Positions 58,291-64,000 of a stretch of DNA of 64,000 bases are shown here, one piece after another (positions within the stretch are counted from its first letter, which is position 1; each line of letters begins with the position of its first letter). This DNA is from Paracoccus sp. IB05 (GTDB lineage Bacteria > Pseudomonadota > Alphaproteobacteria > Rhodobacterales > Rhodobacteraceae): the NCBI RefSeq assembly GCF_016405985.1, contig NZ_JAEFCF010000020.1:26438-90437 (forward strand). The letters run 5' to 3'. The notes beneath the pieces were generated by a model. The model was not told the DNA's origin and ran no database searches. It saw only the letters and a program-made list of their open reading frames with translations. The position numbers and the translations under genes were made by a program.

Positions 58291-58295
58291 GTTTC

Positions 58296-58376
58296 CCGCT
58301 CCGGATCTCCTCCTCCTCCCTGGATCCGGCGTGAAAATGGCGTCACCGCCCTCCTCCCAGGTGGCGCCAGCTTTTA
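58296..58376 (+). ncRNA. CcsR-like sRNA 1 (two CUCCUCCC hairpins)
   Basis: Hairpin one pairs CCGGATC (58301-58307) with 58323-58329, exposing a loop of repeated CCT triplets. Hairpin two pairs 58339-58347 with 58360-58368 (nine pairs, one G:U), loop GCCCTCCTCCCA, and is followed by CTTTTAAA, like a terminator. Pair-of-hairpins layout and loop motif match CcsR RNAs. Confidence 0.75.
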
Positions 58377-58399
58377 AAGGGCAGCAATGCCCGCTCCAT

Positions 58400-58472
58400 T
58401 CGGTGGCCCACTCCTCCTCCCTCGGGCCTTCGAACCAGCGGCGACCCCCTCCTCCTCCCTGGGGTCGCCGCA
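58400..58472 (+). ncRNA. CcsR-like sRNA 2 (two CUCCUCCC hairpins)
   Basis: Weak hairpin: GGCCC 58405-58409 with 58424-58428, loop with CTCCTCCTCCC. Strong hairpin: 11 perfect pairs, GCGGCGACCCC 58438-58448 with 58461-58471, loop CTCCTCCTCCCT. No T run follows, so the 3' end is likely made by processing of a longer transcript. Confidence 0.75.
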
Positions 58473-58512
58473 TCAGATACCGGCCTGCAGCGCTTATGCG
58501 CCGGGCCAGACG

Positions 58513-58592
58513 AGTTCGGAGCCCCTCTCCTCCTCCCTTGGGGCCTCCGGAAACAGCAGCGGCTCCCCTCCTCCTCCCTGGAGCCGCTGCGC
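58513..58592 (+). ncRNA. CcsR-like sRNA 3 (two CUCCUCCC hairpins)
   Basis: First hairpin: CGGAG+CCCC (58517-58525) with GGGG+CTCCG (58540-58549, one bulged C), loop TCTCCTCCTCCCTT. Second: 11 perfect pairs, GCAGCGGCTCC 58556-58566 with 58580-58590, loop CCTCCTCCTCCCT. About 85% identical to unit 4, so the two arose by recent tandem duplication. Confidence 0.78.
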
Positions 58593-58633
58593 AAAATAGT
58601 GGCCCCCCGTCCCTGTGACGCCCGGGCCAGACA

Positions 58634-58713
58634 AGTTCGGAGCCCCTCTCCTCCTCCCTGGGGTCTCCGGAAAGCGCGGCGGCTCCTCTCCTCCTCCCCG
58701 GAGCCGCTGCGCC
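58634..58713 (+). ncRNA. CcsR-like sRNA 4 (two CUCCUCCC hairpins)
   Basis: First hairpin: CGGAG+CCCC 58638-58646 with GGGG+CTCCG 58660-58669 (bulged T). Second: 13 pairs with one G:U, 58674-58686 with 58700-58712, loop TCTCCTCCTCCCC. The flanks (GCCAGACAAGTTCGGAG before, GAGCCGCTGCGC after) repeat those of unit 3. Confidence 0.78.
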
Positions 58714-58751
58714 CTCCCAATAGGGCACAGGCCTGATCCTCGTGTCCGATC

Positions 58752-58847
58752 GGTTCGGCGGCGCTCTCCTCCTCCCTTGCGCCACCGGAACTTGCGGCGG
58801 TCCCTCTCCTCCTCCCTCGGGACCGCCGCCCTCCCCTCCCTTTTTCA
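58752..58847 (+). ncRNA. CcsR-like sRNA 5 (two CUCCUCCC hairpins, terminator)
   Basis: First hairpin: 58756-58764 with 58779-58787 (one mismatch), loop TCTCCTCCTCCCTT. Second: 11 perfect pairs, GCGGCGGTCCC 58794-58804 with 58819-58829, loop TCTCCTCCTCCCTC, followed by a pyrimidine stretch ending TTTTT (58841-58845), which would terminate the array. Confidence 0.78.
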
Positions 58848-58930
58848 CCGTTAAAGATGCCAGGGCCGGGCCAAGGCACCGGCGCGCAGCGGAACAAACC
58901 GGTTGCAGCATTGGCCAGTTTCGGCGGGCC

Positions 58931-58972
58931 AGAATCAAAAAGGCCGGCGCAAGCGCCGGCCTTTTTGATTCT
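58931..58972. terminator. Bidirectional terminator, 42-bp perfect palindrome
   Basis: Left arm 58931-58950 (AGAATCAAAAAGGCCGGCGC) is exactly complementary to 58953-58972, with AA in the centre. The T tract in the plus direction and in the minus direction serves both the sRNA array transcript and lepA, which ends 19 bp away. Confidence 0.9.
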
Positions 58973-58990
58973 GAACGGACAAGCTGCCCG

Positions 58991-60790
58991 TCAATTGTCC
59001 ATCTTGAGCGCCTGGATGAAGGCGGTCTGCGGGATTTCGACCTTGCCGAACTGCCGCATCTTCTTTTTGCCTTCCTTCTGCTTGTCCAGAAGCTTGCGTT
59101 TGCGCGTCGCGTCGCCGCCATAGCATTTCGCGGTCACGTCCTTGCGCATCGCCGAGAGCGTTTCGCGCGCGATCACCCTTGCGCCAATCGCCGCCTGGAT
59201 CGGGATCTTGAACATATGGCGCGGGATCAGCTCTTTCAGCTTTTCGACCATCACCCGGCCCCGCGCCTCGGCGCGGTCACGGTGAACCATCATCGCCAGC
59301 GCATCCACCGGTTCTTCATTCACCATGATCGACATTTTCACGAGATTGTCCTCGCGATATTCCGACAGGCTATAGTCGAAGGAGGCATAGCCCTTGGTCA
59401 CCGATTTCAGCCGGTCGTAGAAGTCGAACACCACTTCCGCAAGCGGCAGGTCATATTCGACCATGGCGCGCGGCCCGGCATAGGTCAGGTTCAGCTGGAT
59501 ACCGCGACGGTCCTGGCAAAGCTTCAGGATATCGCCGAGATATTCATCCGGCACCATGATCGTCGCCTTGATGCGCGGCTCTTCGATATGGTCGATATAG
59601 GTCAGGTCGGGCATATCGGCGGGGTTGTGCAGATCGCGCACCTCGCCGTCTTTCATATGCAGCTTGAACACCACGCTCGGCGCGGTGGTGATCAGATCGA
59701 GATCGAACTCACGCTCCAGCCGCTCGCGGATCACTTCAAGGTGCAAAAGGCCAAGGAAGCCGCAGCGGAAGCCAAAGCCAAGGGCCGCCGAGGTCTCCAT
59801 CTCATAGCTGAAGGACGCATCATTCAGCGCGAGCTTTTCGATCGCATCGCGCAGCGCCTCGAAATCGGCGGCATCGACCGGGAAGAGGCCGCAGAACACC
59901 ACCGGCTGTGCAGGTTTGAAGCCCGGCAGCGGCGTCTCGCAACCCTTCCTCTCATGGGTGACGGTATCGCCGACACGGGTGTCGCGCACCTGTTTGATGG
60001 AGGCCGTGAAAACGCCGATCTCACCCGGCCCGAGCTCGGCAATATCCTTCATCTTCGGCGTCAGCACGGCGAGACGGTCAATCGGATAAACCGCATTGGT
60101 CTGCATCATCCGGATGCGTTCGCCCTTTTTGATCACGCCATCCATCACGCGGATCATCACGACCACACCGAGATAGCTGTCATACCAGCTGTCGACCAGC
60201 ATCGCCTTCAAGGGCGCATCGCGGTCACCTTTCGGCGGCGGCAGGCGCTGAACGATGGCCTCCAGCACATCCGGGATACCAAGGCCCGATTTCGCCGAAA
60301 TCGGAATCGCGTCTGACGCATCCAGCCCAATCACGTCTTCGATATTGGCCTTAACCCGGTCAGGATCCGCCGCCGGAAGGTCGATCTTGTTCAGGACCGG
60401 CACGATTTCATGCCCGGCATCCAGCGCCTGATAGACATTCGCAAGCGTCTGCGCCTCGACGCCCTGCGAGGCGTCAACCACCAGCAGCGACCCCTCGACC
60501 GCCCGCATCGAGCGCGAGACCTCATAGGCGAAGTCCACATGGCCGGGGGTGTCGATCAGGTTCAGGATATAGGTTTTCCCATCCTTCGCCGGATATTCGA
60601 TCCGGACGGAGTTCGCCTTGATCGTGATGCCACGCTCGCGCTCGATATCCATCGAGTCGAGGATCTGCGCCTTCATGTCACGCTCGGCCACTGTGCCGGT
60701 CATCTGGATAAGCCGGTCGGCGAGCGTGGATTTCCCGTGGTCGATATGGGCGACGATGGAGAAATTGCGGATGTGATCAAGTTGGGTCAT
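58991..60790 (-). CDS. lepA: Elongation factor 4 (LepA)
   Basis: LepA is a translational GTPase that back-translocates or helps ribosome assembly. The product is 599 residues from the ATG at 60788-60790, giving the conserved [20 protein letters not shown] with the P-loop (13-20). Switch [22 protein letters not shown], and the unique C-terminal tail with [18 protein letters not shown] are present. The size is exactly typical. Open reading continues upstream without function. Confidence 0.97.
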   Translation of the reverse strand: MTQLDHIRNFSIVAHIDHGKSTLADRLIQMTGTVAERDMKAQILDSMDIERERGITIKANSVRIEYPAKDGKTYILNLIDTPGHVDFAYEVSRSMRAVEGSLLVVDASQGVEAQTLANVYQALDAGHEIVPVLNKIDLPAADPDRVKANIEDVIGLDASDAIPISAKSGLGIPDVLEAIVQRLPPPKGDRDAPLKAMLVDSWYDSYLGVVVMIRVMDGVIKKGERIRMMQTNAVYPIDRLAVLTPKMKDIAELGPGEIGVFTASIKQVRDTRVGDTVTHERKGCETPLPGFKPAQPVVFCGLFPVDAADFEALRDAIEKLALNDASFSYEMETSAALGFGFRCGFLGLLHLEVIRERLEREFDLDLITTAPSVVFKLHMKDGEVRDLHNPADMPDLTYIDHIEEPRIKATIMVPDEYLGDILKLCQDRRGIQLNLTYAGPRAMVEYDLPLAEVVFDFYDRLKSVTKGYASFDYSLSEYREDNLVKMSIMVNEEPVDALAMMVHRDRAEARGRVMVEKLKELIPRHMFKIPIQAAIGARVIARETLSAMRKDVTAKCYGGDATRKRKLLDKQKEGKKKMRQFGKVEIPQTAFIQALKMDN

Positions 60791-60898
60791 GGCAGCGGGA
60801 TATAGCGGGATCCGTGAGAGCCGGGAAGAGGGGCAAGCAGACTGGAAGCTGCGATTTTCATAGTTTACCTTCGCCCGTGGAATAAGAAGACGGGCAGA

Positions 60899-62116
60899 AT
60901 GCGGAAACCTGGTAAGAAAGCGCTGCTCCGGGGCCTCGCGGCGGGCGGGCTCGGACTGACAGTGGCGGGGCTTTATGCCTGGTGGAAGATTCGCGGCGCC
61001 TTTCCCGGGTTTGCGGTTCTGTTTCTGACCATGGCGCCCGGGCCCGCGACCGTCGCGCTGCTGAGCGGGATCAGCGATGACGAACTCGCCTCCGGGCAAT
61101 ATGCGCTCATCCTTGAGGATTTCGTCACCGGCGCCGGGCCGCGCCTGATCACCGACGGCGCAACGCTTGCCGGGCTGCGGCCATCGCTCTGGTATCTCGA
61201 CGCATCCGGCGGCGGCAATGTCACGGGCGATATCACCGGCGCGGAGATCTCTGGCGAAACAGCCCGCGCCCCGGTTGCAGAAATCGGCACGCTCTTGAAA
61301 GATGGCGCGGCGGTGCGGACCTTCTCCTGCCCGACGATCCAGTGCCGGACCTGGCCTGCCGGGGCGGACAGCCCCGAAAACTGGGGCATGGGCGCCCTGA
61401 GGGACCCCGTCCCGCATTCGGCCCCCGCAGAGCTGATCACCAGCCATTTCGAGAATTACGAAGCCTATCTGATCAATCATGAGGCCATCGCCAGTGATCC
61501 GGGCCGCTGGTTCGCCGATCCTGGCGCCGAGGTGGTGCAGCCGCCCGATACCGGGCTGCGCCGGATCCATATCGACCTGCCGTCAGAACTGGTGACGCTG
61601 CGCGACCCGGTCGGCCTGCCGCCCGAAAAGACGCCTGAGGGGATGTCTGAAACCCTGCCCGATGGTGTTGCCGGGGAGGAGGCCACGCGCCTCACAGAGC
61701 AGGCAAAGGCCTGGCTCGGCGACGGCCCCGGCACGGTCACCTCGGTCCGGGTCACCGCGCCAATGCCATTTTTTGTGCTGCAAGACGGCGCCTATCTGAC
61801 CGATGCCGGCAAAAACCGCGTCCTGCCAGGGATCGGCTGGCGCGACCGCGCGATCACCATTGAGTTGCCCGAAGCGCGGCTTGACGAGGTCACCGCGCGG
61901 ATTGACACCAGCTTTGCGCCTTCGCCCGATCTGCTGCGCCTCACCGATGCGGTACATCGCGGTTTTGACAGCTGGGGACTGGATACCAGCTGCCTCCCTG
62001 GCTGCGGCATCGCCGATCAGTCGCGAATCATCCAGGCTGCAGAAGTCACCGTCTCGCCCAGGCCAAGCTGGTCGATTTCAAGCTGGCGTGTCATCCCCGA
62101 AGATCCCCTCGACTGA
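60899..62116 (+). CDS. Membrane-anchored protein of unknown function
   Basis: The product is 405 residues. A basic N-terminus with one or two hydrophobic segments ([20 protein letters not shown] and [19 protein letters not shown]) suggests an anchor. The rest is soluble, acidic and Pro-rich, with cysteines in [12 protein letters not shown] and [10 protein letters not shown]. No domain recognised. It is divergent from lepA. A paralogue could be sought among Rhodobacterales periplasmic proteins. Confidence 0.7.
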   Translation: MRKPGKKALLRGLAAGGLGLTVAGLYAWWKIRGAFPGFAVLFLTMAPGPATVALLSGISDDELASGQYALILEDFVTGAGPRLITDGATLAGLRPSLWYLDASGGGNVTGDITGAEISGETARAPVAEIGTLLKDGAAVRTFSCPTIQCRTWPAGADSPENWGMGALRDPVPHSAPAELITSHFENYEAYLINHEAIASDPGRWFADPGAEVVQPPDTGLRRIHIDLPSELVTLRDPVGLPPEKTPEGMSETLPDGVAGEEATRLTEQAKAWLGDGPGTVTSVRVTAPMPFFVLQDGAYLTDAGKNRVLPGIGWRDRAITIELPEARLDEVTARIDTSFAPSPDLLRLTDAVHRGFDSWGLDTSCLPGCGIADQSRIIQAAEVTVSPRPSWSISSWRVIPEDPLD

Positions 62117-62337
62117 TCCGGCGTCGATCCGCCCCCTGGGGCAGCCGATCTTGCGGCAGACCCGCCTCCTGCCCCCTGGCGCTTGTAGTTTCCGCGATCA
62201 CGTCTTTTTTCCCGGCAAAAGGCCGCCTGGCCTCCTGCGAGGATTGAAAAAAGAGGCGATTTTTGGCAATATCACTGGCAGAAAAATGACCGTCGGGCGG
62301 AGGGAAACCCCGTTCGCGGCACTTGAGGCAGAACATC

Positions 62338-62649
62338 ATGAAACCAATCATCTCCCTGGCGCTTGCCGCCGGTGTGCTTCTTTCCACCGCCTCCATGACG
62401 CTGGCTGGCCCGATTGAATCGGCCTGCATGCGTTCGGGTCGCGAATCCGCAAGCCGCGCCCTTTGCGGCTGCATCCAGCAAGTCGCGGATATGACCCTGA
62501 AGGGTGGCGATCAGCGCCGGGCGGCAAAGTTCTTCCGCGATCCCGATCTGGCCCATACCGTCTGGATCTCGCAAAGACCGGCCGATGATGCATTCTGGGA
62601 CCGCTACAAGCAGTTCGGTGCCATGGCCGAATCCTATTGCGGCGGCTGA
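62338..62649 (+). CDS. Small exported protein with CGCIQQVAD motif
   Basis: The product is 103 residues. The ATG at 62338 follows GAGG and begins a signal peptide (MKPIISLALAAGVLLSTASMTLA). The mature part has cysteines in SACMRSGRES, ALCGCIQQVADMTL and ESYCGG, and a conserved FFRDPDLAHTVW segment. Very similar small proteins are widespread in Rhodobacterales, sometimes labelled as arginine transporters without clear reason. Function unknown. Confidence 0.8.
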   Translation: MKPIISLALAAGVLLSTASMTLAGPIESACMRSGRESASRALCGCIQQVADMTLKGGDQRRAAKFFRDPDLAHTVWISQRPADDAFWDRYKQFGAMAESYCGG

Positions 62650-63034
62650 GGCGGGCTCACCGGCTCCCATGTACTGTTGTGCTCTTCGGGCTGTGTCCGG
62701 GCAGGGTCTCCCCCGGTCAACGGGCAGCCACAAAGGCTGCGATCTGGCGTTTCCTGATCTCCCTCTGACCCGGAGATCAGGAATGCGCCCCCTCCTGAGC
62801 CGCAGGGCCGGCGTCAGGCATAAAAGACATCTCCCGGGGCGACCCGCTTACGAGCACGGGCAGGCATCCCTGCCCGAGGCCCAGATGCCCCCGGTCGCCA
62901 CGGCGCATGGGCAGGCAGGTGATGTCCTCGCACCAGACCCTCCCCGCACAGCCGGGTGCCGGTCATGACAGTGCCCGCCAGCTTGCAAACATTCGCGGCG
63001 GGGCCGGCCCCCAGAGCATAAGCCGCGCCCCGGC
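62650..63034. other. Intergenic region between the small exported protein and a phage remnant
   Basis: No supported gene is seen. It contains a perfect 12-bp inverted repeat, TTCCTGATCTCC (62751-62762) and its complement (62772-62783), with a 9-nt loop and no T tract. Short open frames here look random. This may be the boundary between core chromosome and a decayed prophage. Confidence 0.5.
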
Positions 63035-63709
63035 TTTGATCTTGGGGCCAAAGAGGCCGATGACGTGACCGGGGCGCTCAAAAAGCGGCGTGAGGCACTG
63101 GACGACCTGATCCCACGGAAGAACAGCAGATCCTGACGATGCTGGAAACCGATCCGGTGCAGTGCGAGATCATGCGCAATCACGACGACCCGCATTGCGG
63201 CCGTGATCGGTGATCGGTGATCGGTGATGATCTGTTCGGCTCTGTCCTCGATGGCAGCAAGAGCGCGAAGGAGGCTGTTATCGCTCTACTGATGGAGAGC
63301 GCCAATTCGCAGATGGTCAAAGGTATCGGCAGTCTGTTCGGCAATGGCTTCACGGGCTTCCCCGGCGGCCTTCTGTCATATGATGGCGGGGGCTCTACCG
63401 GCGATGCGCCACGCTCGGGCGGTCTGGACGGCAAGGGCGGATTTCTCGCCCTGATGCACCCACGGGAGACGGTGACGGATCACACGCGCGGCCAGAGCGG
63501 CGGCGACGCGGCGGCGGCGGCGGTTCTTCGCAGGTCGATATGCGGGTTTCGGTGGATCAGGATGGCAACTGACGCGCGGCGGTCGAACGGATATCGACCC
63601 GCACCGCCGGTAATGTGGTCAGAAAGGCTGCGCCGGCGATTATTGGTATATCTGTTGCTTCGTCTGCGGAGGCCTCACGCCAGTCCAAATCGGGCCTGGG
63701 GTTGCGCTG
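63035..63709 (+). pseudogene. Decayed phage tail tape-measure protein, 3' part
   Basis: Several blocks in different frames together resemble the C-terminus of a tail tape-measure or tail-length protein: FDLGAKEADDVTGALKKRRE then ALDDLI (63035 on), EEQQILTMLETDPVQCEIMR in another frame, and GFPGGLLSYDGGGSTGDAP, GGFLALMHPRETVTDHTRGQ further on. Next, a frameshift in a GCGGCGGCGG run is followed by VDMRVSVDQDGN, where a TGA replaces the Trp or other codon expected, then RAAVERISTRTAGNVVRKAA. At least two frameshifts and one stop mean it is no longer functional. A sevenfold repeat GTGATCG (63201-63226) sits at one break. Confidence 0.72.
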
Positions 63710-63979
63710 ATGCGCCGGTTGTCCCGCCTGCACTGCAACGCCGTCACCGATGCGCTGCAAGGCGAGAAGGTTCGCCCGCCGCAAGCTGGTCTGATTCTCT
63801 GGAACACTTTCCAGCGCCTGAGCCTGACCCGCACCTATCACCCGGCAGGCCCGAATGCGCTCCAGCCCTCGGAGGTGGAAGCATATTGCCGGATGATGCG
63901 CCTCGCCCTGGAGCCGCGTCACATCTCGATCCTGATGGAGACGGATTGGACCTGTCCCGGTTCTGTTCCGGTCTTCTGA
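63710..63979 (+). CDS. Small phage-tail-like protein
   Basis: The product is 89 residues. Its ATG overlaps the last stop of the tape-measure remnant as TGATG. The segment LILWNTFQRLSLTRTYHPAG with GPNALQPSEVEAYCRMMRLA and LEPRHISILMETD resembles small proteins near tail genes of Rhodobacterales prophages (tail-assembly chaperone or related). The family assignment is uncertain, as is whether it is still expressed. The last 20 bp of the window hold nothing recognisable. Confidence 0.5.
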   Translation: MRRLSRLHCNAVTDALQGEKVRPPQAGLILWNTFQRLSLTRTYHPAGPNALQPSEVEAYCRMMRLALEPRHISILMETDWTCPGSVPVF

Positions 63980-64000
63980 GAGCGATGCTCTCTTCAAAGG

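Noticed and set aside
58300..58830. Regular CTCCTCCC repeats as a CRISPR array
   Set aside because: Unit spacing is uneven, each repeat is in a hairpin loop with changing stems, there are no unique spacers of fixed size and no cas genes.
57895..59121. Minus-strand open frame of 408 codons across the sRNA array
   Set aside because: It arises from GGAGGAG repeats antisense to the hairpins, overlaps the DUF1127 gene and the lepA end, and looks like Gly/Arg/Glu low complexity.

Overview
The window is GC-rich chromosomal DNA from an alphaproteobacterium of the order Rhodobacterales (Rhodobacter/Paracoccus-like). The evidence is a complex I operon interleaved with order-specific accessory genes, a ctaC-ctaB-ctaG-ctaE oxidase cluster without ctaD, a long non-coding leader before mraZ, and a DUF1127 gene followed by a CUCCUCCC-loop small RNA array. 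No tRNA, rRNA, CRISPR array or intact insertion sequence was found. All calls come from reading the sequence, family knowledge and gene context; no database search was run.

Layout. At 1-21.8 kb, all on the minus strand, lies a complete nuoA-N operon (transcribed nuoA to nuoN), followed by birA and the start of coaX. It carries thirteen non-nuo genes: predicted secreted proteins, lipoproteins, small membrane proteins, a carboxymuconolactone-decarboxylase-like protein, a DUF3291 protein and a collagen-like protein. At 22-29.3 kb are mixed genes: a small exported protein, a DegT-type aminotransferase coupled to an MFS transporter, ptsP, and a compositionally distinct membrane protein. At 29.3-37.3 kb are lysC, mtnP, apt, an FAD-linked dehydrogenase, a GNAT acetyltransferase, an M16 peptidase and thrC. 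At 37.3-41.8 kb are surf1, ctaE, ctaG, a small CoxF-like protein, ctaB and ctaC (aa3-type oxidase subunits II and III, heme O synthesis and assembly). At 42.0-44.1 kb are tldD and a membrane protein.

At 44.1-56.2 kb is the division and cell wall (dcw) cluster on the minus strand: mraZ, rsmH, ftsL, ftsI, murE, murF, mraY and, after an interruption by three plus-strand genes (ompW-like, YdeI-like, a small exported protein), murD. Upstream of mraZ is a leader with a 12-bp hairpin whose position and size match the UpsM sRNA leader known in Rhodobacter sphaeroides. At 56.6-61 kb are apbC/mrp, a DUF1127 gene, an array of ten hairpins with CUCCUCCC loops arranged as five tandem pairs (CcsR-like sRNAs), and lepA. 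The last 3 kb hold two exported or membrane proteins of unknown role and a decayed phage-tail remnant.

The genes mostly serve respiration (complex I and cytochrome oxidase), envelope synthesis and amino acid or purine-salvage metabolism. The most notable items are the expanded CcsR-like sRNA array, the UpsM-like dcw leader, the tandem paralogous exported proteins inside the nuo operon, a previously uncalled 36-residue membrane ORF before nuoE, and a collagen-like protein overlapping a nuo neighbour.
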